Assembly: GCA_963779765.1 (NCBI GenBank)
Contig: CAVZZP010000002.1
Span: forward strand, 868,001 to 932,000
Origin: Silicimonas sp963779765
GTDB taxonomy: Bacteria; Pseudomonadota; Alphaproteobacteria; Rhodobacterales; Rhodobacteraceae
Direction of reading: 5' to 3'
DNA: 64,000 nucleotides
The notes beneath the pieces are model-generated. The model searched no databases, was not told the origin of the DNA, and saw nothing but the letters and a program-made list of their open reading frames with translations. The first letter of the stretch is position 1. Each line of letters begins with the position of its first letter. A program made the position numbers and the translations under genes. Shown piece after piece: positions 33,521-43,242 of the stretch.

Positions 33521-34500
33521 GGCAGAACCGGCGCGGGTCCCAGAGGAATGGGGCCGAGGTTCATCAGCCCTTCCCCAAAGCCGAGCGGCAACTCGAGGCC
33601 ACCGTCCGAGTTCTGGATAAGCCCGAACGCAGTCTCGAGGGCCCCGGTCGCATCGGACGACACCAGACCCGTATCGACCGCCATGCGCAGAAGTCGCTTC
33701 CAGTCGCTCGTTGTAACCAGCAATGTGCCATCTGGCCGTCCCGTGCTGTCCACGATCAGTTCTCCGCGCGCGGCCAACTTCACCCCACCCCAATCGATCG
33801 AAAGATCCGCGAGATCTATGCGTTCCAGCGCGGGAAACCCGCTTTCGACGGCCGCGCGATCAAGCGGCCCGTCGAGTGCCACCGTGGCGTCGAGATGCAG
33901 CCGCGAGACAGTGTCGGCGAGGTCGCGCGACGGGTCGAGGAAAGCGCGCAGGGGTGCTGGGAGGACGATGCCGGTGGCCTCCGTTCCCAGGCGATAGGTG
34001 TCGACGGCAGCGTCTACGCGTTCGACAGCCACGCGGCCCTGCGTCAGCGCGACGGACCATCCGGCGTCCGAACGCGCCTCCAGCGCTTCGACCACGAGGC
34101 GCGCGCCGTCGAGGGCCAGCGATGTCGAGGCATCAAGGAAGATGGACGCCCTCGCATCGTCGTGGTGGATCGCAACGGTCTCTCCGGCGACGGACAGCTC
34201 GTGATCGTGCGGCAGGACGGCGATGACGCGGGTCGGCCGGTAGGAGAGGGACAAGAATTGAACGAAGGGCGCGGTCCAGGCGACGCCGCTATCCGGATCA
34301 GCCATGGCGACGTCGGTCACAGTCGTGTCGAAGCGGGACGGAAATCCGACCGTGTTCAACTCGCCATAGTCGGCCGACCAGCCATCGTCTCGCCGGTCCT
34401 CGATCCAAGCGGCGAGGCCCTTCTCGTAGGCGGTCTGACCGACGACCCACCAGATCATCCAGAGCAGCGCCCCGACCAACACGACGACCACAAGCCGCAT
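33517..34500 (-). CDS. DUF2125 family protein, membrane-anchored
   Basis: 327 residues. One N-terminal membrane helix (MRLVVVVLVGALLWMIWWVV) anchors a large periplasmic domain. The DYGELNTVGFPSRFDTTVTD motif and a repeating beta-strand pattern are characteristic of DUF2125, a family whose fold resembles AsmA/lipid-transfer type beta-taco proteins in composition. Function unknown. Confidence 0.82.
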   Translation of the reverse strand: MRLVVVVLVGALLWMIWWVVGQTAYEKGLAAWIEDRRDDGWSADYGELNTVGFPSRFDTTVTDVAMADPDSGVAWTAPFVQFLSLSYRPTRVIAVLPHDHELSVAGETVAIHHDDARASIFLDASTSLALDGARLVVEALEARSDAGWSVALTQGRVAVERVDAAVDTYRLGTEATGIVLPAPLRAFLDPSRDLADTVSRLHLDATVALDGPLDRAAVESGFPALERIDLADLSIDWGGVKLAARGELIVDSTGRPDGTLLVTTSDWKRLLRMAVDTGLVSSDATGALETAFGLIQNSDGGLELPLGFGEGLMNLGPIPLGPAPVLP

Positions 34501-34544
34501 CTCTGCCCCTTTCCCTGCCCTCGAGGGCCTGTTCTAAGGCGGCC

Positions 34545-35105
34545 ATGACGGAAGAGAAAGTCCTGCACCTGCGCCCACTCTGGGTCTTCGGCTACGCGTC
34601 GCTGATGTGGAATGCCGGTTTTCCCGTGGCGGAACGGCGGATGGCGACGCTCGACGGCTATCACCGATCATTCTGCATGTCGTCGATCCATCACAGGGGA
34701 ACGCCAGAACAGCCCGGCCTCGTCCTTGCCCTGGACGAGATGGAGGGCGGGTCGTGCCGCGGTCTCGCCCTGCGCGCCGAGGAGGGCCGGGAGGTCGAGA
34801 CCGTCGCCTACCTTCGCGAGCGGGAACTCATTTCGTCGGCTTATGTCGAGCGTCTCGTTCCCCTGGACATGGGCAACGGGGAAATCGTCACTGGACTGGC
34901 TTACGTCGTCGACGCGCGACACGAGCAATACGTCGCGGGACTTGAGCTGGAAGAACAGGCGCGCATCATCGCTGCGGCGATTGGCGGACGGGGACCGAAC
35001 ACCGAATACCTCTGGAACACCGCCGACCACCTGCGCGAAATCGGCGTCGACGATGCCGACTTGTCTTGGCTGGCGGACCGCGTCCGTCAAATGAAATCGG
35101 TTTGA
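34545..35105 (+). CDS. Gamma-glutamylcyclotransferase, ChaC type
   Basis: 186 residues. The N-terminal WVFGYASLMWNAGFP is the YGSL-type substrate-binding motif of ChaC proteins, and AYLRERELISSAY contains the conserved catalytic glutamate region. The family splits glutathione to 5-oxoproline and Cys-Gly in the cytosol. Divergent from the DUF2125 gene over 44 bp. Confidence 0.88.
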   Translation: MTEEKVLHLRPLWVFGYASLMWNAGFPVAERRMATLDGYHRSFCMSSIHHRGTPEQPGLVLALDEMEGGSCRGLALRAEEGREVETVAYLRERELISSAYVERLVPLDMGNGEIVTGLAYVVDARHEQYVAGLELEEQARIIAAAIGGRGPNTEYLWNTADHLREIGVDDADLSWLADRVRQMKSV

Positions 35106-35181
35106 CGAACGGCCGGAACCCGTCATGGTGGACGGCGTTGGTGAAGGTTCTCATCACTCCCGGCCTGAAAGGCTTTCCCCT

Positions 35182-35964
35182 GTGCTTCAGAAAATCAAGG
35201 TCCGCCTGGACTACAACTTGCCTGCGCCGACAGACCTTCTGTTGCAGATCGAGGCGGCAGCGCTGCCGGATCAGACCATTCGGTCGGCTCATATCGACCT
35301 CGGTACGCCCGACCACTTCGCGCGCATCCCCGCCGAGGCCGGCGTGGGCGAGCGCATCTGGCTGAAGGTCGCAGGCAATTTCCGTGCGACTTACGAGGCG
35401 GAAATAGAGGTCACCAGGACGGCAGCCAACCTGTCGTCTCTGCCGATGACGGCGCCGCATCTTCTGGGACCGGAGCCGACGCGCTACCTGTTGCCGTCCC
35501 GGTATTGCCGGCCCGACCGCTTCCGCCCCGTCGTAGAGGAAACCTTCGGCGGCAGCGATGGCGGAACCCAGGTCGCACAGATGCGGGACTGGATCGAAGA
35601 GCACTTCGAGTATGTTCCCGGCGTGTCGGATGCCGGCACAACGGCGACGGATACCTTCCTAGCTAGGCAGGGTGTCTGCCGCGACTATGCGCACGTTCTC
35701 GTGGCGATGTGCCGGGCGGCATCCATCCCGGCTCGCGTAGCCAGCGTGTTCGCGCCCTCGGTCGAGCCGCCGGATTTCCACGCCGTCGCCGAAGTCTTTC
35801 TGGACGGCGCTTGGCATCTCGTCGACGCAACCGGCATGGACCGGGCGGACCGCATGGCGAAGATCGGCGTCGGGCTCGACGCGGCAGAGGTTAGCTTCCT
35901 CACCTCCTTCGCTCCGATCGAGTTGGTCGATCAAGAGATCCTGGTCACCGAAATTTCGGAGTAG
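35182..35964 (+). CDS. Transglutaminase-like cysteine peptidase family protein
   Basis: 260 residues from a GTG at 35182 (reading LQKIKVRLDYNL next). The core domain carries the papain-like triad: Cys in ARQGVCRDYAHVLVAMC, His in PPDFHAVAEVFLDG, Asp in HLVDATGMDR. The N-terminal half resembles bacterial transglutaminase N domains. An ATG at 35125 would add 19 residues unlike the family. No signal peptide. Substrate unknown. Confidence 0.82.
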   Translation: MLQKIKVRLDYNLPAPTDLLLQIEAAALPDQTIRSAHIDLGTPDHFARIPAEAGVGERIWLKVAGNFRATYEAEIEVTRTAANLSSLPMTAPHLLGPEPTRYLLPSRYCRPDRFRPVVEETFGGSDGGTQVAQMRDWIEEHFEYVPGVSDAGTTATDTFLARQGVCRDYAHVLVAMCRAASIPARVASVFAPSVEPPDFHAVAEVFLDGAWHLVDATGMDRADRMAKIGVGLDAAEVSFLTSFAPIELVDQEILVTEISE

Positions 35965-36065
35965 ACCTCCCGCTCATCCGGCCACGAACCCCGTGTTTTA
36001 TGCGGTTGGCACCCGTCTCGCTATTGCCTATTCTCGCCGAAAACCAGCACGAGGACCGGGGCCAG

Positions 36066-37245
36066 ATGGACCAACCGGATCGCGAGGACGAGCGACAGTT
36101 TACCCAGCCGTACCGCCAGATCGTCACGATGGTTGTCGTGCTCGCTCTTGTCGGCTTCGGTGCCTACATCGCCTATCCGAAGGTGGCGCCGGTCTTTTTG
36201 GCAAGCCCCTGGCTGAACGGTTTCATCGCCTTGGTCTTCGTCGTCGGCGTGGTGGCTTGCTTTCTTCAGGTCTTCCAGCTCGTGTCGTCGGTCTCGTGGA
36301 TCGAAGGTTTCGCGCACGACAGGCCGGGACACCAATTTACCAAGGCCCCCCGCATCCTCGCCCCCCTCGCCGCCCTTCTGCGCAAGCGAGGCGCTCGGAC
36401 GCAGATCGGCTCGACTTCAGCGCGGTCCATCCTGGACTCCGTGGCGACGCGGATCGACGAAGCCCGCGACATCACCCGCTACCTTGGAAACCTTCTGATC
36501 TTCCTCGGCCTTCTCGGTACATTCTACGGCCTCGCCACGACAGTGCCCGCTGTCGTCGACACCATCCGGTCCCTTGCCCCACAAGAGGGCGACACCGGCG
36601 TGTCCGTCTTCGAGCGGCTCATGGGCGGCCTCGAGAGCCAGCTTGGTGGCATGGGCGTGGCCTTTGCCTCGTCGCTTCTGGGCCTCGCCGGATCGCTTGT
36701 CGTGGGTCTCCTCGAACTTTTCGCGAGCCACGGTCAGAACAGGTTCTACCGCGAATTGGAGGAGTGGCTGTCTGGGATCACCAGGCTTGCCTTCGCTGGC
36801 GAAGAGGGTGGCGGTGCGGACCATGGCGCCATTGCGCAGCTGGCCGAACTGATGGCCGAGCGTCTGGACGCGATGCAATCCTTCTACACGGACGCGGCAG
36901 ACCGCCGCGAAGCCGCCGAGTTCGAGGATCGGAGATCTGGCTGCGGCGGTTGAAGGCCTGTCGACGCAACTTGCCGCCAACAATGACACCTCGCGCCTGG
37001 TGGAAAGCCAGGAGCGCCTCGCGATGGCGCTGGAAGGCTTCGCCACCGAAGGCACGGGCGGCGCCGGGGCTTTCGACCCCGAAAGCCGCATGAGGCTGAG
37101 ATCGATGGACGTTCAGATGCTGCGCATCCTCGAGGAGATCTCTGCCGGCCGCCAGGAAAGCATCGGCGAACTTCGTGCGGATCTCGCGCAACTGACAAAG
37201 GCGGTCCGCCTCAGCGGACGGCGGTCCGAAAGCGGCGGGGTCTGA
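36066..37245 (+). CDS. ExbB/TolQ/MotA-like proton-channel subunit (one +1 frameshift)
   Basis: The repaired product has about 392 residues: MDQPDREDERQFTQPYRQ, then two hydrophobic spans near 17-68, a cytoplasmic loop (STSARSILDSVATRIDEARD), and the two long helices NLLIFLGLLGTFYGLATTVP and VAFASSLLGLAGSLVVGLLE that form the stator core in the ExbB/MotA family. A roughly 120-residue C-terminal cytoplasmic tail follows. An extra G at 36926/36927 shifts the frame from AEFE to IGDLAAAVEGL. It is 3 nt before a MotB-like partner gene, so the two should form a proton-driven complex. The start at 36066 has GAGG/GGGG upstream; a 36000 start is possible. Confidence 0.85.
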
Positions 37246-37248
37246 CGC

Positions 37249-39397
37249 ATGGCCTTGTCGCGACGCTCTAGCGGAAGACAGATGTCGGCCACGATCTGGC
37301 CGGGCTTCGTCGACGCCATGACGGCGCTTCTTCTGGTACTGATGTTCGTGCTCACGATCTTCATGATCGTGCAGGGCGTGCTGCGAGAGACGATCACCGG
37401 CCAGGAAAGCGAACTGGACAAGCTGGCCTCCGAGGTCACGGCGCTGAGCCAGGCGCTTGGTCTGTCCCAACAGCAGACGGCGCGGCTCGAGGACGACATT
37501 GCCGCACTCCAGTCGGAAAGCGACAACCAGACAGCGCTGATCGCGAACCTGACAGGCCAGGTCGACGCCCAGTCACGCACTCTGGCCGAGCGCGACGCCG
37601 CCATCGCAAGCTTCGAGGAACAAGTGGCGACCCTTCTCGCTCAGCGCGACGACGCGCGGGCCGAGGGCGAGCGCCTGTCCGCGACGGTCGAGGACCTGGA
37701 AGCCGCGCGTGCAAGGCTGATCAGCGATCAGGAAGCAATGCAACTCGCCTTGGCGCAGGCTCGCGACGAGATCGACGCGCAGGCCGAGGAGGCCCGTCTT
37801 GCGGCCGCCCGCCGCGAAGCACTGGAGGCCTTGACTGCCGATCTGCGGGCCGAGGCCCAAGAGCGGGAGACGTCACTTGCCTCAGCCCTTGCGGCCCTGA
37901 CGGCAGCCGAAGCGCGTGAAGCGGAATTGACGACGGTCGTCGAAGACGCCGAACGCGTCCAGGCGGAACTCGACGCGACCGAAGCCGCACGTCTTGCCGA
38001 AGCGGCCGCGGCCGAGACTTCTGAGGGCAAGACTAGCCGAGGCACAAGCGGCGCTCACCGATGAGGAGAAGGCCCGTCTGGCCGAGGCCGCGGCGGCGGA
38101 GGCCCTGCGCGAGAGGTTGAAGACGGCCGATGCCGAGTTGACCGCGATGTCGCTTGCTCTGGAGGAACAGCGGAAAAAGGCAGAAGATACATTGACGCTT
38201 CTGGCGGCCGCCAACTCCGTCGAGGAAGAACTCGACGCCAAACTCGCCGACGCCCTGATCCGAATGGAGGCGGCCGAGGCCGGCTTAAGCGAAACGGAAC
38301 TTGCGGCGACCGACCTCGAAGACAGGCTGGCGCTGCTTCAGACCCAGAACGACACGGCCACCGCCGAAATCCAGACGCTTCGGACGAGGCTGTCGGAGTC
38401 CGAAGCTCGTGTTGCCCAGATGGACGCCACTTCCGGCGAGCGCGACATGCAACTGGCCGCGCTGATGACAGAACGCGACGCGCTTCAAGCGGAAGTAGAC
38501 GCTTTAAAGGCGGCGAACGTCGATACTTCGACATTGAGAGAGCGTCTGGCTGCCGCCCTTGCCGCAAAGATCGCCGCCGAGAACGCCGGAATCGAGCAGA
38601 TGACCGAAGCGGAGCGTCAGGCTACGCTTCTGTCCACCGCCCGCAAGCAACTGGCAGAAGAAGAGGCCGTCTCGGCCGACGCGCAACGCGAGGTCGAGGC
38701 GCTGAACCAGCAGGTCGCCACTCTGCGGGCCGAGCTTGACGGGCTCCAAGGCCTTCTCGACAGCGCTGCCGAGCGGGACAGCACGTCGAAAATCCGGATC
38801 GAAAACCTCGGCACACAGTTGAACCAGGCGCTGGCCCGCGCCGCCGCCGAGGAGAAGAAGCGCGCCGAACTCGAAGCCGCCGAAGCTGAAAGACTGCGCA
38901 TCGAAGCAGAGCGGCTTACCAGCGAAGTTGCCGACCTTGCCGACTACCGCTCGGAATTCTTCGGCACGCTGCGGCGATTGCTTGGCGACCGAGAAGGTGT
39001 GCAGATCGTGGGCGACCGCTTCGTCTTCTCGTCCGAAGTCCTTTTCGAAAGCGCGTCGGCGACGTTGTCCCCCGCAGGACGATCGTCGATCGCACAGGTC
39101 GCGGGACTTCTCGCGGATGTCGCGGGCGACATCCCTGCCGGAATCGACTGGATCATCCGCGTCGATGGTCACACCGACGACGTGCCCCTGTCCGGGGGCG
39201 GCGCTTTCACCGACAACTGGGAATTGAGCCAGGCTCGGGCTCTATCTGTGGTGAAGTACATGACCGAAGCGCTAGGCTTCCCGCCCGAACGCCTGGCCGC
39301 AACAGGATTCGGCGAATACCGTCCCGTTGATCCCGCCGATACGCCCGAGGCGCGCGCGGCCAACCGCAGGATCGAACTGAAGCTGACAGAACGGTAG
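37249..39397 (+). CDS. MotB/OmpA-like stator protein with very long coiled coil (one +1 frameshift)
   Basis: The repaired product has about 715 residues. The N-terminal single span WPGFVDAMTALLLVLMFVL carries the aspartate that binds protons in MotB/ExbD/TolR-type proteins. Then come roughly 500 residues of heptad-like, Ala/Glu/Leu-rich coiled coil, and a C-terminal OmpA/MotB peptidoglycan-binding domain (about 590-715: FESASATLSP, VDGHTDDVPLSG, ALSVVKYM, TGFGEYRPV, ANRRIELKL). One extra A at 38017 shifts the frame from AAAAE to LLRARLAEAQ. The pair ExbB-like plus this protein looks like an envelope-spanning motor of unknown job. Confidence 0.85.
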
Positions 39398-39523
39398 GCC
39401 GCTTGCGGCCTGGTGCGGGACTGCGACAGCCTTTTGTGTCCCAGTGCTGAAACAGTGTGTTCAGCCCGAACCAGCCGAGAATCGCGTTAACCTTGTCGTT
39501 GGGGCGGCAAGTATCGGTGCGAC

Positions 39524-40150
39524 ATGGGTTTTCTGGCCTTTCTGTTCCGTCCGCTGACGCGAGCGCCTTCGCGTCGTGGTCCACCCGACATCGTCGTGCG
39601 CGACGTTGTTCGGAATACGCCGACAAGGCCACGCTCCACTCCGACGTCTCGGGCGGTCACCGTTCCCCGAACGGAGTTCAAGCTCTCCGCTGCATCGCCA
39701 TACCCGCGCCGCGAAGAGCGTGCGATGCGAGCGCATGCGGTGGCGGCGCATGCGCGACGGAATGGCCCACACCTTTTCAAAGGCAAGTGCTGGGTCATCG
39801 ACGGCGACACGATCGTCATCGACAGTGTTCATATCCGGCTGGCGGGGATCGATGCGCCGGAACTGGATCATCCGTGGGGCTTGAAGGCCAAGTGGGCACT
39901 GGTGGCTCTCTGCAAGGGCCAGATCGTGACAGCCAAGGTCTCGGGAGATGTGTCGCATGATCGTTTGGTCGCCGTCTGCACCCTTCCCGACGGACGCGAC
40001 CTGGCCGAGGAGCTGGTGAAGCAAGGCCTGGCGCTGGATTGGGCAGCCTTCTCGGGCGGCAGGTACGCCTGCCATGAGCCAGACGGCGTCCGCAAACGGC
40101 TGTGGCGAGCCGCGGGCCGCCAGAAGGCCGAACCGCGGCGTCTGCACTGA
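39524..40150 (+). CDS. Staphylococcal-nuclease-like (thermonuclease) protein
   Basis: 208 residues. The C-terminal 130 residues are an SNase domain: VIDGDTIVIDSVHIRLAGIDAPE contains the catalytic Arg and the metal-binding Asp residues, then SHDRLVAVCTLPDGRDLAE with the second Arg, and GLALDWAAFSGG. The N-terminal 70 residues are basic and low-complexity. No clear signal peptide, although the first residues (MGFLAFLFRPL) are hydrophobic. Presumed calcium-dependent nuclease. Confidence 0.88.
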   Translation: MGFLAFLFRPLTRAPSRRGPPDIVVRDVVRNTPTRPRSTPTSRAVTVPRTEFKLSAASPYPRREERAMRAHAVAAHARRNGPHLFKGKCWVIDGDTIVIDSVHIRLAGIDAPELDHPWGLKAKWALVALCKGQIVTAKVSGDVSHDRLVAVCTLPDGRDLAEELVKQGLALDWAAFSGGRYACHEPDGVRKRLWRAAGRQKAEPRRLH

Positions 40151-40151
40151 C

Positions 40152-41459
40152 CTAGAGTTTTCGGATCTTTAGCCGGGTGATGCGGTTTTCCCGTCGGTCG
40201 AGGATCTCGAAGCGGAAACCGTGGAATGAGAAGACCTGTCCCTTGACCGGGATCGTCTGCGCCTCGTGGATGACGAGGCCGGCAATGGTGTTCGCCTCGT
40301 CGTCCGGCAGCGTCCAGTCCATCGCGCGATTGATGTCGCGGATGGTCATGGCGCCGTCGACAAGCACGTCTCCGGCTTCGGTCCGACGGATCGGGTGGTC
40401 TTCGTCGATGTCGAATTCGTCGGTGATCTCGCCCACGATTTCCTCGAGAATGTCCTCCAGCGTCAGAAGCCCCTGAAGCGTGCCATATTCGTCGACCACC
40501 AGCGCAAAGTGAGTGGCGCGTCGCAGGAACTGCCGCATCTGATCGTCCAGAGTGGTCGTCTCGGGCACGAAGTATGGCTCCATCGCGACGTCCATGACGT
40601 CGAAGCCCTCGAAGGGTTCTGTATTCGGTTCGATCGCGGCGTAACGGGCGTAGATGGCACGCAGCAGGTCCTTGGCGTGGAGGACGCCGATGATGTTCTC
40701 CTGCTCGTTGCGGAAGATCGGCAACCGCGTGTGCGAGGAATTCAGGCAGATCTCGAGAATTTCCCGCGGGGGCAGATCGGCATCGATCATCGCGATCTTC
40801 GAGCGGTGAAGCATGATCTCCTCCACCGTCCGCTCGCCAAGGTCGAGCGCGCCCAGGATGCGATCCCGGTGCTCTTTCTCGAGGACGCCTTCGGAATGGC
40901 CGAGTTGCAGGGCGCCCGCGATCTCTTCGTGGACCGACAGGATACGGCTGTCCGGGTCGACCCGGACACCGACGACGTAGAGAAGGCCGCGCACGATAGC
41001 CCGGACGGCCCCCACGATTGGAGCGAGAAGGAAGATCACCGCCTGGATCGGTCGCGAAACCCGGGCGGCGGCCGTCTCGGCGTTCGAGATGGCGTAAGTC
41101 TTGGGAAGGACCTCGGCGAAGATCAGGACGAGAAGGGTCATAACGAGAGTCGCCAGCGCCACGCCGCTATCCCCGAACGCGCGTGTGAAAAGAGAGGTGG
41201 CAAGCGATGTCGCCGAAATGTTGACGAGGTTGTTCCCGAGAAGGACCGAGCCGATCAGCCGTTCGCTGTCCTCGGTGATGACCAGCGCACGCTCGGCACC
41301 CCGGTCTCCCTTCTCGGCGCGGGACTTCAGCTTGCCGCGCGAGGCAGCGGTCAAGGCCGTCTCGGATCCCGAGAAGAAGGCCGACATGACGAGAAGAAGC
41401 AGGATCGCCCCGGAGACGATCCAGTAGGTGACGTCGAGGGGCGTCGCTGCGCTGTCCAT
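40152..41459 (-). CDS. CorC/HlyC-type CNNM and CBS-domain transport protein
   Basis: 435 residues: an N-terminal DUF21/CNNM transmembrane domain (about 1-195: IVSGAILLLLVMSAFFSGSE, LLGNNLVNISATSLATSLF), two CBS motifs (about 205-330), and a C-terminal CorC_HlyC domain (VDGAMTIRDINRAMDWTLP). Family members are implicated in magnesium/cobalt handling and ion export; the substrate here is unknown. Convergent with the nuclease gene, 1 bp apart. Confidence 0.9.
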   Translation of the reverse strand: MDSAATPLDVTYWIVSGAILLLLVMSAFFSGSETALTAASRGKLKSRAEKGDRGAERALVITEDSERLIGSVLLGNNLVNISATSLATSLFTRAFGDSGVALATLVMTLLVLIFAEVLPKTYAISNAETAAARVSRPIQAVIFLLAPIVGAVRAIVRGLLYVVGVRVDPDSRILSVHEEIAGALQLGHSEGVLEKEHRDRILGALDLGERTVEEIMLHRSKIAMIDADLPPREILEICLNSSHTRLPIFRNEQENIIGVLHAKDLLRAIYARYAAIEPNTEPFEGFDVMDVAMEPYFVPETTTLDDQMRQFLRRATHFALVVDEYGTLQGLLTLEDILEEIVGEITDEFDIDEDHPIRRTEAGDVLVDGAMTIRDINRAMDWTLPDDEANTIAGLVIHEAQTIPVKGQVFSFHGFRFEILDRRENRITRLKIRKL

Positions 41460-41530
41460 CTGCCTTTGCGTTCCCTGGAATTTCCGTTCTTATGAGGCTT
41501 GGACCACGCGCGTTCAAGGGAGAGCAGGCC

Positions 41531-42337
41531 ATGCGCATCACGGATTTCGGGCGCATCTCCGGGCCGGTGGCCCTTTTTGGCGGGCCGTATTCCAACCTGC
41601 AGGCGGCCGAAGCCTTCTTGAGCAAGACACATGGCCTTGCGGCGATCTGCACCGGCGACGTCGTTGCCTATGGGGCGGATGCCGCCGCCACCGTCGCCCT
41701 GGTGCGCGAAGCGGGCGTGCCGGTCGTGGCCGGAAACTGCGAGCGCCAGGTGGCGCAGGGTGCAGAGGATTGCGGTTGCGGGTTCGAGACCGGGAGCGCC
41801 TGCGATCTGTTGTCGCGCAGCTGGTATCCCGCGGCACTCGAGGCTTGCGACGCGACGGCACGGGCGTGGATGGCCGACCTGCCCGACATTGGCGTCTTCG
41901 AGCAGGGCGGGCGACGCTATGCCGTGATCCACGGGGGCGTGACTGAGATTTCGCGCTTCATCTGGCCATCATCGCCGGAGGCGCATTTCGCGAACGAGAT
42001 CGAAGCAGTCGAGGCCGTCGTGGGGACCGTCGACGGGATCGTCGCAGGCCATTGTGGTATTGCGTTTCAGCGGCGCGTCGCGGGGCGACACTGGATCAAC
42101 CCGGGCGTCATCGGCTTGCCGCCGCACGACGGGCGTCCTGAGACGCGATACGCCATTCTCGATGCCGGAGAGGTCGTGATACACCGATTGTCCTATGCGT
42201 ACTCGGAGTCGCGGGCCGCGATGGAACAGAAGGGACTGACCCAAGGCTATGAACGGACGCTCGAGACCGGCATCTGGCCGTCCGAGGACGTCCTGCCGGT
42301 GGAAATGCGCCGTCAGCCGTCCGCGGCCAGGGGGTGA
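41531..42337 (+). CDS. Metallophosphoesterase-like protein with altered first motif
   Basis: 268 residues. GDVVAYGAD, VVAGNCERQ, YAVIHGGVTE, IVAGHCGIAF and WINPGVIGLP follow the calcineurin-like phosphoesterase order. The usual first metal motif DxH is replaced by FGGPYSNLQA near residue 14, so one metal ligand pair is missing. The start at 41531 (MRITDFGRIS) with AGAGCAGG upstream is chosen over 41492. Substrate unknown. Confidence 0.78.
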   Translation: MRITDFGRISGPVALFGGPYSNLQAAEAFLSKTHGLAAICTGDVVAYGADAAATVALVREAGVPVVAGNCERQVAQGAEDCGCGFETGSACDLLSRSWYPAALEACDATARAWMADLPDIGVFEQGGRRYAVIHGGVTEISRFIWPSSPEAHFANEIEAVEAVVGTVDGIVAGHCGIAFQRRVAGRHWINPGVIGLPPHDGRPETRYAILDAGEVVIHRLSYAYSESRAAMEQKGLTQGYERTLETGIWPSEDVLPVEMRRQPSAARG

Positions 42338-43242
42338 TGGTCGAGTACGAGATCCTTCAGCCTGTCTTCCAGCACATGGGTGTAGATCTCGGTCGTCGAA
42401 ATATCGGCATGGCCCAGAAGCGTCTGGATCGCACGTAGATCAGCCCCTCGCGCAAGAAGATGTGTGGCGAAGGCATGGCGGAGGGTATGCGGCGTGACCT
42501 TGGACGGCAGCACCCCGCCCGCAACGGCAAGTTCCTTGATGAGCAGGTAGAAACGGTGCCGCGTCAGGTGCCCTTCCTTGCCCCGCGACGGAAAGAGGAA
42601 GCGCGAGCCGGGCGTCCCCTTTTCGATGCGAGCGGTCTCCGCGGTCTCGTCACGAAGTACCAGCCAGGCGGCCAGAGCCTTGCGCGCTGGCGGCGAGAGG
42701 GGAACCATCCGCTCCTTCCCGCCTTTTCCGCGGACGAGCAGGACTCGCGGGTCGCCCCGAGCCGCGGAAACGGGAAGCGAGACGAGTTCACTCACGCGCA
42801 TACCCGTGGCGTACAGAACTTCTACGAGGCAGGTATTCCTGGTTCGGTCAGGCAGGCCGCCCATTGCGCGGGCCGCTTCGAGGAGGCAGTCGACCTCGGC
42901 CTCGGTCAGGATCTTCGGCAATCGCTTCTCTTTCGCCGGACCCTTGATGCGGATGGCGGGATTGTCGGTGCGCCAGCCTTCTTCGAAGGCGAAACGAAAG
43001 AATTGCCGGATCGCGGACAGGCGGCGCGCGCGGGTCGCCCGGGACAGGCCCTGCGCCTCGAGGTGAATGAGGTAGCTCTCGATCTGGTCCTGGCTTGCCT
43101 CGAGCGCAGCGGTCCCGCGTCCCTTCATCCAGCCGGCGAATTCCTTGAGGTCGCGTGCATAGGCCAGCCGCGTGTTCAGCGCCGCGTCCAACTCGGCCGC
43201 CTGTGCATCCAGGAAAGCCGAGATACGGTGTTCGATGCTCAT
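42313..43242 (-). CDS. xerD: Site-specific tyrosine recombinase XerD
   Basis: Resolves chromosome dimers at dif together with XerC. 309 residues. SAM-like N-terminal domain (1-105), and catalytic residues Arg in YATGMRVSELVSL, Lys in GKGGKERMVPL, HxxR in VTPHTLRHAFATH, His in LLGHADIST and the nucleophile in TEIYTHV. The 25-bp overlap with the phosphoesterase gene at the 3' end is convergent. The ATG follows the 43239 stop of the upstream gene (ATGA). Confidence 0.92.
   Translation of the reverse strand: MSIEHRISAFLDAQAAELDAALNTRLAYARDLKEFAGWMKGRGTAALEASQDQIESYLIHLEAQGLSRATRARRLSAIRQFFRFAFEEGWRTDNPAIRIKGPAKEKRLPKILTEAEVDCLLEAARAMGGLPDRTRNTCLVEVLYATGMRVSELVSLPVSAARGDPRVLLVRGKGGKERMVPLSPPARKALAAWLVLRDETAETARIEKGTPGSRFLFPSRGKEGHLTRHRFYLLIKELAVAGGVLPSKVTPHTLRHAFATHLLARGADLRAIQTLLGHADISTTEIYTHVLEDRLKDLVLDHHPLAADG

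Noticed and set aside
36066..39397. ExbB/MotB-like pair as a Zorya (ZorAB) defence system
   Set aside because: No zorC/zorD/zorE-type gene is nearby; the flanks are a transglutaminase-like gene and an SNase gene, and the pair looks like chromosomal core content.
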